From positions 1,302,001-1,366,000 of the forward strand of contig JALJCQ010000015.1 of the NCBI GenBank assembly GCA_023091665.1: 64,000 bases of DNA. Direction: 5' to 3'. Of the stretch, positions 31,002 through 42,291 are shown piece by piece. The translations under genes were made by a program, and so were the position numbers. Under the pieces are notes generated by a model. The model was not told the DNA's origin. It saw only the letters and a program-made list of their open reading frames with translations, and did no database searches. The stretch comes from Pythium myriotylum (taxonomy: Eukaryota > Oomycota > Peronosporomycetes > Pythiales > Pythiaceae). Each line of letters starts with the position of its first letter. Position 1 is the stretch's first letter.

Positions 31002-32462
31002 TCAACCACTGTGAACGAGGGTGTAGTTGTAGTAGACAACGTACTCGTCCTCCGGGTGGCAGAAGGGGAAGTTCGGCGGGTTCGGTCCTGGCTCGTCTGG
31101 GTTGAACAGCGCCTTGCCCGTGTTGTACGTCACGTAGCATCCAAGCACGAGGCAGATGACGATCACGAGAGAGCCCGCAGCCTTCTCCCAGATCGGAATC
31201 GTCGACCAAAGCTTCTTGAAGTAGAAGACGATCGGCAAGATGATGCAACTGGCCGTGATGCACGAGGCTCCCACGAAATCCGTGAGGTCAAGGAAGTGGT
31301 CCTTTAGAGCGATTGACAAGGCAGTAAGGGCGGCGACGATGACGATGCGCAGTGGGATGTACTTCAACTCCCAGCCCTTGTAGTCTGCCGACTCGTCCTC
31401 TTCGTTGTCGTGCTCGTGCTCAATATCGGCCATCGAGACGACCGAGCCCTTCGAGTTGCGAACCTTGAGCTCATCGCCAGGAGTGTCGGCAGCGGCGTAG
31501 TTCAGAGCTTCGACGTCATCAGCTTTCTTCGCATGCATTCCCAGAACGAGACGCTCGAACAGGTAAAGCGCTGGGTGCAGAATGACTGAGAACGCGATAG
31601 TGATGTGAAGCTGCATGAACAAGTAGGCAAGCACGACCATGCCCTGATCCGGGGAGAAGCCGAGTTTGGTAAGACCGGTCTTCGCATCCGGGTAGATAGT
31701 GAAAAGCAGGTTGCCAGAGATCTGGCAGCCGACAGCCGAGTAACCAGTCGAGGCGAGCACGAGGAAGAGGACAGAGATGAATGTCAGCGTGACACCAATC
31801 ACGCGCGGCATTCGCTCAGGCTGTGAGTGCTGACGCTGGAGGGCTGGGATGACGATGCCAGCACCGTAGGCAAGGGAGAGGTTACCGAAGGTAGTGGCAA
31901 CCTGCTTAAACTCGATATCCGGGGTCGGGACGGACGGGTGACCTCGCATGCCGTGAATGAGAACACCAACGCCGATGACATCAGCGATGATGGTACCGAG
32001 GCACCCGGCGAACGCAGCACCGGCTCCCTCCTTGAGCGTTGGGATCAGGCAGACAGGAAGAAGGCTCAAGGCCATGAGAATGATCCAGGTCGAGTCCTTG
32101 AACGATCCAGGGAAGAGGTTTCCGAGCAGGATGCCACCGAGGACGAGGAAAGCGCACGGCACCAACAGGCACACACCCATCTGGGCGATCACCACCAACC
32201 AGCGGCCGACCTTGCCCATGCACCACTCGCCGAGATCACCGAACGTACGAACAGACTTGGGGGCCACGAGCATGACCTTGGAGCACACAACCGACGCGTA
32301 GACGTTGGCGAACGCCATGAAGAACATGGCACAAACGGCGATGTAGGGGCCGGCGCGCGAGAAGTTGGCAGGCATGCCGAGCGTACCGATGCCGTAGACA
32401 CAGCAGAATAGGTTGAAGGACGCCTTGGCGTCTTCGGCCGTGAACCACTTGCTTCCGGCCAT
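31002..32462 (-). CDS. AAAP amino-acid/auxin permease 2
   Basis: Single exon, 486 residues from MAGSKWFTAEDAKASFNLF. It has the same membrane topology as its neighbours. Family-specific stretches GIGTLGMPANFSRAGP, IPTLKEGAGAAFAG and LSLAYGAGIVIPALQRQHS are intact. The cytoplasmic loop differs from the other copies in its charged residues (EHEHDNEEDESADYKGWE). It is closest to transporters 3 and 4, with many substitutions but no disruption. The Inr/FPR element at 32503-32520 supports the start. It lies head-to-tail with transporter 3. Confidence 0.92.
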   Translation of the reverse strand: MAGSKWFTAEDAKASFNLFCCVYGIGTLGMPANFSRAGPYIAVCAMFFMAFANVYASVVCSKVMLVAPKSVRTFGDLGEWCMGKVGRWLVVIAQMGVCLLVPCAFLVLGGILLGNLFPGSFKDSTWIILMALSLLPVCLIPTLKEGAGAAFAGCLGTIIADVIGVGVLIHGMRGHPSVPTPDIEFKQVATTFGNLSLAYGAGIVIPALQRQHSQPERMPRVIGVTLTFISVLFLVLASTGYSAVGCQISGNLLFTIYPDAKTGLTKLGFSPDQGMVVLAYLFMQLHITIAFSVILHPALYLFERLVLGMHAKKADDVEALNYAAADTPGDELKVRNSKGSVVSMADIEHEHDNEEDESADYKGWELKYIPLRIVIVAALTALSIALKDHFLDLTDFVGASCITASCIILPIVFYFKKLWSTIPIWEKAAGSLVIVICLVLGCYVTYNTGKALFNPDEPGPNPPNFPFCHPEDEYVVYYNYTLVHSG

Positions 32463-34103
32463 GGCGACGAGACGCGAGGGGCTTGGAGACTTGAGGGGTC
32501 GAGAGCAAATCGCCGAGTGAGCTTCGTCAATGGCCGTCGAGGGAAGGCTGCTGAGGAGCTCCCTCTGCGTGGCTCGTCCTCTTCCTCCCTCGCTCAGACG
32601 TCGCCCTCCATACCGACGGTGACAACCGCGAGGTCTTCTTGACGAGGGCTGGGTGCCGCCACCTCATCCAAAGAGGCGGATCCGGCGGATAGGGTTGAAA
32701 ACCTAGTTACTACCCAATCAAATCGACGCATTGACTAAGAATGGCTCGTTTTTGGACCCTTCTGCGAGGGAACCGGCCTTTCTCTTGTGCTGAACCTGCA
32801 CCCTTCGATTGAAACCATGGAACGCCAACTTGGTGTGCATGCGCGTAGCCGGGGCATCTGGAGTCGGGAGCTCCCGGCGCCAAAAGTGACTTGCGCTCAC
32901 AGTCAGCGAGGAGAAGGTTGAATCCAGGAGGGGGGACGGGGAGACTGAAATCAGACAGCGACTAAAGCGATCTTTTGGGATTTTTTGACGTCGGGAGGAG
33001 CCGACTGTTGGAGGATGGCGCATCAAAGCTCTCGAGGAGATCCGCGGCCTCTTCCTTGAAGCGCGAGGTGCTCCCTGTCGGCGTGTTCCTTCGTTTCCGT
33101 TTTGCGCACAGTGTGTTGTTCTAGGACTCGGATGCACAGATCGGACAGAAACACGAAGAGCTCAGGCGCTGCCTCTTTTTCGTCCCTCGCGAAAAGATCC
33201 GGATCCGAAGAGGCAGTTGCGACGGATCCCGATGATGTGCGCAGCGCCGGGACGCGACGCATCTCGCGTCTCTGTGACAGGTGAAGGTTTGAAGGTCTCC
33301 AGTGACGCCGACGCTGCTGTACTGCTGCTTCCTCGCTTCTGCGCTTCCTCGATGCCCAAAAGCATCCAGAACAGCACCCACGTCAAACAGTACTGCACAG
33401 TACTGCCTTGATTTCGCCAATATCAGAACGAGTCCGAATGCCATGGGCCATAGGCCATGGGCTGTCTTCCATCCATGACACTTCACAAAGAGGCAGAGGA
33501 TACCCATGGGGAACTCGAGAGCAGTGCGGTGCCAGTCTAAACACTACAGTACAGTTCAGTGCGTTGAAGGATTCTAGTCGCTAAACACGGAGAGGAACTA
33601 CTTAGTCGATGCCGGCCCATCCAGTTCGCTCGGTACTGTACACACTGCCAACAACGTATTCAGGTCAACAAAGAAGTTCCAGAACGGCGTCACGGTCGCT
33701 TCTCGAATCTCACTCGTGTATGGCGAAAAAGGCGTCAGCCTTCAACCCCTCACCACGTTCTCTACCGCCGATGGAGAAATGCGCAAACGTGACCTTTCAT
33801 CTGACGTTCTGTTCTGGCGGCCGTCGTCATCAATGCGCGCGAGATTGAAGCTCGGGCTCTGACCACCTCGGCAATTCAACCTGCTGGTTCCAATGGTATT
33901 AGCATGACCCCATCTACCCGTTCATCCAATCGCCAACAGCACCAAATGCATCTTTTGGTGGACCAAACGGAGTTGCACACAGACGGAAGCCACGCCAAAG
34001 GGAATCGCACGAACAAAAGAGGCAAGGTATATTGCCATACAGGTACCAATACCAATGCCGGTGCACGCAAGCGAAAGAACCTGTCCGATACGAGCTAAGC
34101 TGC
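32463..34103. other. Intergenic region with the duplicated transporter 3' flank (unit A)
   Basis: From about 33220 to 34103 the sequence resembles 37160-37959, the 3' flank of transporter 4. Shared strings include TATCAGAACGAGTCCGAATGC (33421 and 37271) and the ATACAGGTACCAATACCAAT tract just after the stop codons. The duplication therefore includes about 0.9 kb beyond the genes. Open frames here are not protein-like. Confidence 0.6.
32503..32520 (-). promoter_or_regulatory. Inr+FPR core promoter of AAAP transporter 2
   Basis: The minus strand reads TCACTCGGCGATTTGCTC, about 41-58 bp before the start codon. It matches the oomycete core promoter and is nearly the same as the element of transporter 3. 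Confidence 0.75.
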
Positions 34104-35564
34104 CTAGCCGCTGTGGACAGCCGTGTAGTTGTAGTACACAACGTACTCGTCCTCTGGGTGGCAGAACGGGAACTTGGGAGGGTTCGGTCCCTCGTCGTCA
34201 GGGTTAAACAGCGCCTTGCCCGTGTGGTACGTCACGTAGCATCCAAACACAAAGCAGATGAGAACAACGAGCGAGCCGGCCGCTTTCTCCCAGATCGGAA
34301 TCTGCGTCCAAAGCTTCTTGAAATAGAAGAGGATCGGCAAGATGATACAACTCGCCGTGATGCACGACGCGCCGACGAAGTCGGACAGGTCGAGGAAGTC
34401 GTCCTTGAGAGCGATCGAGGCTCCAGTCATGGCTGCAACCACAACGATGCGCATCGGGATGTACTTGAACTCATGGCCCTTGTACTCGGCAGCCTCTTCC
34501 TCCTCGTTGTCGTGCTCGCGTTCGATATCGGCCATGGAGACCACTGATCCCTTCGAGTTACGTGCCTTGATCACCTCTCCGGGAGTGTCAGCCGCAGCGT
34601 AGTTGAGGGCCTCGATGTCATCGGTCTTCGGTGCATGCATTCCCAACACAAGACGCTCCAGCAAGTAGAGAGCAGGGTTCAAGATCACAGCGAATGCAAT
34701 CGTGATGTGGAGCTGCATGAAGAGGTACGCGAGAACAACCATACCCTTGTCCGGAGCGAACCCAAGGTTCGTGAGACCGGTGACAGCGTTCGGGTAGATG
34801 GTAAAGAGCAGGTTGCCGGAGATCTGGCAGCCGACGGCCGAGTAACCCGTCGACGCGAGAACGAGGAACAGACAAGAGATGAAGGTGAGGGTGACGCCAA
34901 TCACGCGAGGCATGCGTTCTGGTTGTGAATGCTGGCGCTGAAGAGCTGGGATGACGATGCCGGCACCGTACGCGAGCGACAAGTTACCGAACGCGATGGC
35001 GACTTGCTTGAACTCGAGGTCAGGCTTTGGGACTGACGGGTGGCCGCGCATTCCGTGCATGAGGACTCCGACGCCAATTGCATCTGCGATGATGGTACCG
35101 AGGCATCCAGCGAACGCAGCACCAGCTCCCTCCTTGAGGGTCGGAATGAGAACGACGGGCAGAAGGCTGACCGCCATCAGGATAATCCACGTGGAGTCCT
35201 TGAATGCTCCGGGGAAGAGGTTGTTCAAGAGTGTACCGCCAAGCACAAGGAATGCGCACGGCACGAGCAAGCAGACACCCATCTGTGCAACCACCACTAA
35301 CCAACGTCCGGTCTTGCCCATGCACCATTCGCCAAGGTCACCGAACGTACGAACAGACTTGGGAGCCACGAGCATGACCTTGGAGCACACAACCGACGAG
35401 TAGACATTGGCGAATGCCATGAACAGCATGGCGCAGATGGCGATGTAGGGGCCGGCACGCGAGAAGTTGCCGGGCATGCCGAGCGTGCCGATGCCGTAGA
35501 CGCAACAAAAGAGGTTGAAGGACGCCTTGGCGTCTTCGGCCGTGAACCACTTGCTTCCGGCCAT
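34104..35564 (-). CDS. AAAP amino-acid/auxin permease 3
   Basis: Single exon, 486 residues from the ATG at 35564 (MAGSKWFTAEDAKASFNLF); an in-frame ATG at 35609 would add 15 residues but leaves almost no room after the promoter at 35606-35621. The C-terminal two-thirds (34104-35144) is nearly identical at the nucleotide level to transporter 4 (37960-39000, offset 3856 bp). I see only a few differences there, including one Glu/Asp change near the C-terminus. The N-terminal third diverges clearly, and nearly at once, at 35145. That pattern means a recent duplication with patchy gene conversion. All membrane segments are intact and the gene looks functional. Confidence 0.93.
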   Translation of the reverse strand: MAGSKWFTAEDAKASFNLFCCVYGIGTLGMPGNFSRAGPYIAICAMLFMAFANVYSSVVCSKVMLVAPKSVRTFGDLGEWCMGKTGRWLVVVAQMGVCLLVPCAFLVLGGTLLNNLFPGAFKDSTWIILMAVSLLPVVLIPTLKEGAGAAFAGCLGTIIADAIGVGVLMHGMRGHPSVPKPDLEFKQVAIAFGNLSLAYGAGIVIPALQRQHSQPERMPRVIGVTLTFISCLFLVLASTGYSAVGCQISGNLLFTIYPNAVTGLTNLGFAPDKGMVVLAYLFMQLHITIAFAVILNPALYLLERLVLGMHAPKTDDIEALNYAAADTPGEVIKARNSKGSVVSMADIEREHDNEEEEAAEYKGHEFKYIPMRIVVVAAMTGASIALKDDFLDLSDFVGASCITASCIILPILFYFKKLWTQIPIWEKAAGSLVVLICFVFGCYVTYHTGKALFNPDDEGPNPPKFPFCHPEDEYVVYYNYTAVHSG

Positions 35565-37959
35565 GGCGACGAGGACGAGGAGCTTGGAGACTTGCGAAGA
35601 CGAGCGCAAATTGCCGAGTGAGGTGGGCTTCGGACGGGCCGTCGGTCCTGCGAAAGGGCGATGTCTGTTCTCGCTGCTAGGAAAGATAGGAACGACCGGG
35701 TCTCCAAGAGACCCTCGTCAAGGGCTCCAGGGCTTGGAGCATTACTGGGTCGCACAGCGACGTACTCATTGCAGTCAAGAATAGAAGCGTCGTAGACAGG
35801 GGATACGTCGGCAGCAGGAAATGAAACGGGCGTAAACATCACGTAATTAAACTGGGTGGAATGGCCTTTTCGAGCAATGGCCCGTCTCTTGGTGTTGGGT
35901 GTTAATGTAGTAGAATCGTTCGAAGCGAACGGCGATTCAGCGGCTCAATAGCGTGGAGATCTCGAACCATGTAGTGCTCGTTCACATCCCGAAGGCTATC
36001 GGCGGAGCATTGGAGTGTGCTATTTGTTTGAACTGCACTCAGGCCGAGGATACGTGGAATTGAGATGGCAGAGCTATGTTTGTGTGTTTACTTGTTGAGG
36101 GACGTTGTGCGCTGTAGAATAGACGGTGACCCAGAATTGCACGTCTGCTGTGTCCTGTCTAAGCGCACTCTCTCACCGCGTGTCTCGTCAAATGCGTTGA
36201 AGATGTCGTACGTCATGACGGCAACACACAGAAAGGCAAAAAGATACGGAGTTGCGCACTGACCCGACGCAGTTGCGACGATCCACGTCTAGGAACCATG
36301 CCTCATACGTATCCTGAGTCAGGAGGGTCTAGGAATTGGCCACAGTGTTGGTTTCCAATGGCCAAACCCCATGGATTATACCGTGTACAGGTTAGAGCAT
36401 AGCACCGAGATCCCCAGCGCACCCTGGCGAGTGCGTGGTCTGCTGATGGCGAGATTCGACTCGACAGGCTTTATGCGTCCCGACTTTGTTTCCGACCTCG
36501 GCTGAAATCATCACCGCGATCGTTTGGAAAGTGATCGTGGTGGGGATTCTGAGTGACTGTGATGTTGGACTCATTCCAGGGCCCACGCTTCGTTGTGGAT
36601 GACGCTAAAATGTCGCACGAATATCGAAGAGAATCACGGAGAGCCGGATCGTCTTGACATCTGCACATCCACATTGTACATCGTCACATCCACCAAAGCA
36701 CGTTAGTCGACGTTGAACTTGGGTTAGTCAAATATGTACTATCCACGAAATGTGCGTCTTTTCTTGTCAATGCACTGATGCAAAAAGATCCTGGGTGTAG
36801 GGAGAGGCTACATGTATTTACCGCTCTCTGATATCATAGTGGCGAGTCTTATCCTTTTCCTCGCTCACGGTCGTCGCCAACTTGTGGATAGAGAGAACAC
36901 GCAACGGTTCTATTCTTGCTCTCGAAGCCAAGAATGGAATGACCGCGCGCTGTAAGAACGAAGAAAGACAAAATGCAGCCACGGCTACATCCAAGATTGC
37001 ACCTGTGTACAGAGAGAACCTAACTCCAACCATCATCTCTGGCCTTGTTTCTTCCAAAAACAGTTATGCAGTGGTCAATCACTGGCTCGTTCTACAGAGT
37101 GAGTAGGGAATTCCAACACTATAATACGTGTACATATGTATGTACCCCCCCGTTGCAGACAGCACCGGGATGCGACGCACGCATCTCGCGTCTCTGTGAC
37201 CGCTGAAGGTCTCGAGTGAAAACGACGCTACTGCTGTTCCTTTGTCTCTACGCTTCCTCGAATCCGCCAATATCAGAACGAGTCCGAATGCCATGGGCCA
37301 TAGGCCATGGACTGTCTTCCCTTCACGACAGCTCACGAAGAGCCAGAGGATACCCGTGAGCCACGCAATAGCGCTGCGGTGCCGAGCTGTACAGTACAGT
37401 GTACAGTGCGTTGAAGGGTTCTAGTCGCCAATCGCGGAGAGGAACTACTGTACTTAATAGTCGATACCGACCCATCCACCTCGGTCGGTACACGAAAAGC
37501 TGTCTCTTCGTGTCCGAAATGGTCAAATCTTACCGTTTTGGTTGGGATTTGGGGTGCACTCTACTCATGCCTACAAAAAAAGTTCCAGAACGGCGCCACA
37601 GTCGCTTCTCGAGTCTCGCTCGCTGCGAAAAATGTGCCATACTACAACCCCTCTCCACGTGCTCTACCGCCGATGGAGAAATGCGCAAACGCGACGCTGC
37701 CTCTGACGTTCTCTTCTGGTGGCCGTCGTCATCAACGCGCGCGAGATTGAAGCTCGGGGTCTGACCACTGTGGGTGTGCAACCCTGAGCAACAACCCCAA
37801 CTATTAATACATGCAATACAGCACTCCAATCGCCGACAGCACGAAACGTCTCTTCTTTGATCGACAGAAAGCAAGAAGCGAAGTATATTGTCATACAGGT
37901 ACCAATACCAATACCGGCACCCGCAAGCGAAAGAGCCTGCCCGGTACGAACTGGACCGC
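35565..37959. other. Intergenic region between transporters 3 and 4, with duplicated flank (unit B)
   Basis: The stretch from about 37160 to 37959 is the second copy of the transporter 3' flank described for unit A. The part from 35850 to 37150 has no partner in the window and no supported gene. Confidence 0.55.
35606..35621 (-). promoter_or_regulatory. Inr+FPR core promoter of AAAP transporter 3
   Basis: The minus strand reads TCACTCGGCAATTTGC, 42-57 bp before the ATG; a near-exact core promoter match. Confidence 0.75.
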
Positions 37960-39420
37960 TCAGCCACTGTGGACAGCCGTGTAGTTGTAGTACACAACGT
38001 ACTCGTCGTCTGGGTGGCAGAACGGGAACTTGGGAGGGTTCGGCCCCTCGTCGTCAGGGTTAAACAGCGCCTTGCCCGTGTGGTACGTCACGTAGCATCC
38101 AAACACAAAGCAGATGAGAACAACGAGCGAGCCGGCCGCTTTCTCCCAGATCGGAATCTGCGTCCAAAGCTTCTTGAAATAGAAGAGGATCGGCAAGATG
38201 ATACAACTCGCCGTGATGCACGACGCGCCGACGAAGTCGGACAGGTCGAGGAAGTCGTCCTTGAGAGCGATCGAGGCTCCAGTCATGGCTGCAACCACAA
38301 CGATGCGCATCGGGATGTACTTGAACTCATGGCCCTTGTACTCGGCAGCCTCTTCCTCCTCGTTGTCGTGCTCGCGTTCGATATCGGCCATGGAGACCAC
38401 TGATCCCTTCGAGTTACGTGCCTTGATCACCTCTCCGGGAGTGTCAGCCGCAGCGTAGTTGAGGGCCTCGATGTCATCGGTCTTCGGTGCATGCATTCCC
38501 AACACAAGACGCTCCAGCAAGTAGAGAGCAGGGTTCAAGATCACAGCGAATGCAATCGTGATGTGGAGCTGCATGAAGAGGTACGCGAGAACAACCATAC
38601 CCTTGTCCGGAGCGAACCCAAGGTTCGTGAGACCGGTGACAGCGTTCGGGTAGATGGTAAAGAGCAGGTTGCCGGAGATCTGGCAGCCGACGGCCGAGTA
38701 ACCCGTCGACGCGAGAACGAGGAACAGACAAGAGATGAAGGTGAGGGTGACGCCAATCACGCGAGGCATGCGTTCTGGTTGTGAATGCTGGCGCTGAAGA
38801 GCTGGGATGACGATGCCGGCACCGTACGCGAGCGACAAGTTACCGAACGCGATGGCGACTTGCTTGAACTCGAGGTCAGGCTTTGGGACTGACGGGTGGC
38901 CGCGCATTCCGTGCATGAGGACTCCGACGCCAATTGCATCTGCGATGATGGTACCGAGGCATCCAGCGAACGCAGCACCAGCTCCCTCCTTGAGGGTCGG
39001 GATGAGGCACATTGGTAATAAGCTCAACGCCATCAGGATAATCCACGTGGAGTCCTTGAATGCTCCGGGGAAAAGGTTGTTGAGAAGAGTACCACCGAGA
39101 ACGAGAAACGCACATGGCACCAGCAGGCACACACCCATCTGAGCGATCACCACCAACCAACGTCCGGTCTTGCCCATGCACCACTCGCCAAGGTCTCCGT
39201 AGGTGCGAACGGACTTGGGGGCACGAAGCATGGTCTTGGAGCACACGACCGACGCGTAGACGTTGGCGAACGCCATGAAAGCCATCGCAAACGTCGCAAT
39301 GTAAGGACCGGCGCGAGAGAAGTTAGCAGGCATGCCGAGCGTGCCGATGCCGTAGACGCAACAGAAGAGGTTGAAGGACGCCTTGGCATCTTCGGTCGTG
39401 AACCACTTGCTTCGAGCCAT
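37960..39420 (-). CDS. AAAP amino-acid/auxin permease 4
   Basis: Single exon, 486 residues from MARSKWFTTEDAKASFNLF. Bases 37960-39000 are almost identical to 34104-35144 of transporter 3. Upstream of 39000 the two differ at many synonymous and some amino-acid positions (for example LSLLPMCLIPT against VSLLPVVLIPT). Transporter 4 also has its own first helices (AMAFMAFANVY, TMLRAPKSVRTYG). All the conserved transporter motifs are present. The core promoter lies at 39457-39472. Confidence 0.93.
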   Translation of the reverse strand: MARSKWFTTEDAKASFNLFCCVYGIGTLGMPANFSRAGPYIATFAMAFMAFANVYASVVCSKTMLRAPKSVRTYGDLGEWCMGKTGRWLVVIAQMGVCLLVPCAFLVLGGTLLNNLFPGAFKDSTWIILMALSLLPMCLIPTLKEGAGAAFAGCLGTIIADAIGVGVLMHGMRGHPSVPKPDLEFKQVAIAFGNLSLAYGAGIVIPALQRQHSQPERMPRVIGVTLTFISCLFLVLASTGYSAVGCQISGNLLFTIYPNAVTGLTNLGFAPDKGMVVLAYLFMQLHITIAFAVILNPALYLLERLVLGMHAPKTDDIEALNYAAADTPGEVIKARNSKGSVVSMADIEREHDNEEEEAAEYKGHEFKYIPMRIVVVAAMTGASIALKDDFLDLSDFVGASCITASCIILPILFYFKKLWTQIPIWEKAAGSLVVLICFVFGCYVTYHTGKALFNPDDEGPNPPKFPFCHPDDEYVVYYNYTAVHSG

Positions 39421-40365
39421 ATTGGCTAATCGGCTTGGTGACTTGGGCAGAGCAGAGCGAGTTACCGAATGAGTAGAATCTCACGATGCCCGAGAGCACC
39501 CGGAGCACCAACTACGCGCTATAGGAGGTGGCCGTTCTCCTAAAGGGGCCTCCCCTACCAGCTGGAGATAGCCAACGGTGGCCTGGTGTTGATGACGCTC
39601 AGGATTGTCGACGGACGATCTCACTTGGTGGACAGGCAGAACACTGCACCCGCAGTAGGGATAGGGCTGTACTTGCGAAACTAACCAATCAGTATCTGTG
39701 TCCCTCTGGATCTCCAAATCGACTAAAACGCACGATTTTAATCGTGATGCATTCCACGAAAGTTGTGGATGCTTGACCATGGTCAAGAGATATTTCGGAT
39801 ACTGTGCTTAGCGCTTTCTCTCGGTAGAGACCTCACGCACTTGGGGTATTCACCGATTTTTCGCGCGATTTGGCACAGTATGACCACAGCGTACACTCGA
39901 AGAGAGCTCATCGCTAATCTGTTTCCTTACGTGTGCAAGCTTGACTCACCATCCCGAAGAAGTTGAAACCCGAGGCGATCTATTCCAAGACCAAGTTGTT
40001 TGTTGCAACAACGTGAATAGATCCGGAACCGATTGAACAGTTGCAAGCGAACCCACCGTCATCCACCCTATCCTCTGTGACAACTCAAGGACTCGGAGAG
40101 CATTGGTGCAAAGAGTAAGTTGGAGTCCGTCATGTCGCAGTAACCCTGTTTGTTCATACGCATGCCTGGACGGCCAACAAAGAATAGAACAACAAACAAC
40201 GATGTTGATGGGCGGCGGTGCTCGCCGATCTTGGTGACTACCTAGGCCTTGACGGAGGTGAAACGAATGCATCTGGCGTCAACTATTTCAACGAAGCCTG
40301 AAACTCATGGGACTGCATGGCAAATCTGTGCATGTAGTGCACGGCAACCCAAACACACTCTTCTG
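39421..40365. other. Intergenic region, no gene seen
   Basis: It separates transporters 4 and 5. It contains the promoter of transporter 4; open frames are short and not protein-like. Confidence 0.5.
39457..39472 (-). promoter_or_regulatory. Inr+FPR core promoter of AAAP transporter 4
   Basis: The minus strand reads TCATTCGGTAACTCGC, 37-52 bp before the ATG. The Inr half is exact and the FPR half is weaker than in the paralogues. Confidence 0.6.
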
Positions 40366-41830
40366 CTATTTATTGCGAATGGCAGATGCGTTGAAGTATA
40401 GTTCGTACTTGAACTCATCGTGGCAGAACGCAAATGCTGGGGCGTTGGGATCAGCTGTCTTCGGACTGAAAAGGGCTTTTCCAGTGGTGTAGGTCACGTA
40501 TGACCCGAGCATCAAGCACGAAAACACGATGAGCGATCCTGCTGCCTTCTCCCCAAAAGGGTATCTCCGACCACAGTTTCTTGAAGTAGAACAGAATCGG
40601 CAAAATGATGCAACTGACTGAGATGGCTGAAGCCCCAACAAAATCCGCTAGATCGCTGAAGTGATCCTTGAGCGCAATGGACATACCAGTCATGATCGCC
40701 ACAATAACGATCCGCATCGGAATGTATTTGTGCCCATTGCTCTTGTACTCAGCCGATTCATCCGCTTGATCTCTCTGCACTTGGTCAACATCAGCCATCA
40801 GCACAACCGACCCCTTGGAGAGTCTGGATTTGTTCTCGTCAGCAGGCGTCATCTTCGGCGCATAATCAAGTGCCTCAACATCGTCTTCGACCTGCTTGTG
40901 CATACCAAGAAACATCCTCTCGAACAAGAAGAGCGCTGGATGGAGAATGACAGAGAACGCGATGGTGATGTGAAGCTGCATGAATAGAAAAGCAAGGATG
41001 ACAATGCCGCGGTTGGGTGCGAATCCTAGCTTCGAAAGTCCCGTTGAAGCGTCCGGATAAATCGAAAAGAGGAGATTCCCGGAGATTTGGCACCCGATTG
41101 CCGAGTAACCACTACCAGCCAGTGCGACAAAGAGAAAGGATATTAGCGTGAGTGTTGCGAAGATCACACGTGGCATGCGCTCTGGTTCGCTGTGCTGACG
41201 CTGGAGCGCGGGAATGACGATACCCGCGCCGTAGGCGAGAGAAAGGTTTCCGAAAGTCGTCGCGACTTGCTTGAACGAGATGGCCGGAGTTGGCACTGAA
41301 GGGTGCCCTGACATGCCGTGGAGCAGAACTGAGACACCGATCACATCAGCAATTATAGTGCCCATGCAGCCAGCAAACGCGGCACCTGCTCCTTCCTTCA
41401 ATGTTGGGATGAGGACAACCGGCAACAAGCTGCCCGCCATGAGGATGATCCATGTCGTATCATTGAACGTTTGCGGAAACAAATCCGTCAGCAGATTGCC
41501 TCCGAGAACAAGGAAAACGCACGGCACGAGCAGGCACACGCTCATTTGGGCTGTGACAACGAGGATGCGGCCGATTCTGCCCATGCACCATTCGCCGAGG
41601 TCTCCGAATGTCTGCACGGACTTGGGGGCTCGGAGCATGACCTTCGAGCAGACGACGGAAGCGTAAATATTGGCAAACGCCATGAAAACCATGGCGGTTG
41701 TCGCCAACACCGGGCCAGCTCGGGAAAAGTTGGCAGGCATCCCCAGCGTCCCAACGCCGTAGACGCAGCAAAACAAGTTGAAGGCTGTCTTGGCGTCTTC
41801 CATCGTGAACAAGGCTTTGTTCTTACCCAT
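40366..41830 (-). CDS. AAAP amino-acid/auxin permease 5, one-base frameshift near the C-terminus
   Basis: The frame opened by MGKNKALFTMEDAKTAFNLF runs to about residue 425 and then, after SEIPFW, continues out of register and stops at 40451. A second frame carries the expected ending from EKAAGS to the stop at 40366. The span is 1465 nt, one more than 488 codons. The extra base lies in the homopolymers AAAA/CCCC at 40551-40558 (TTTTGGGG on the coding strand). It is either a real insertion that replaces the last two membrane segments or a sequencing error in a run. Upstream, the protein is intact and is closest to transporter 1 (GVGTLGMP, HSEPERMPRV, ERMFLGMHK). Confidence 0.85.
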
Positions 41831-42291
41831 GGTTGTTGTGTAGTCAGGAGTAAAATGACGAATGAAAATAAGGAATCGCGATGATTTGGTGGGTGAGTCG
41901 ACTCAAGGTCCAAACGGCGACTGCTCTGGCCAGGGAACATGGAAAAGAGAGCGTGCGGATCCAATGGCCACCAGACGGTTATCCACTTCGTACCGCAGGC
42001 AGGCCTCTTGTGCCGGGCGGTTATTCTAAACGGCAAATTCCACCTTTAGTGTGTAGAATAGAATATCAGATGACGCACATCGATCCCCGTGGACCATAAA
42101 ACGAATCGGCTGGGTGTCTGGATCTTCCTTCTGTCATCTCATCTGTTGTAGTTACGTACCCAAACCATTGCAGCGTCATTTATAACAAGAAGAGTGTACA
42201 CCTGACGTTGAAGTTGTTTTTGTACCAATTATAGAACTCGATGATGGTGCGTATATTCGACGATCGGGTTGCACTGGGCTTCATCGCACCT
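41831..42291. other. Intergenic region between transporter 5 and the phospholipase D gene
   Basis: Only the promoter of transporter 5 was recognised. Confidence 0.5.
41851..41865 (-). promoter_or_regulatory. Inr+FPR core promoter of AAAP transporter 5
   Basis: The minus strand reads TCATTCGTCATTTTA, about 20-35 bp before the ATG; a good core promoter match. Confidence 0.7.
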
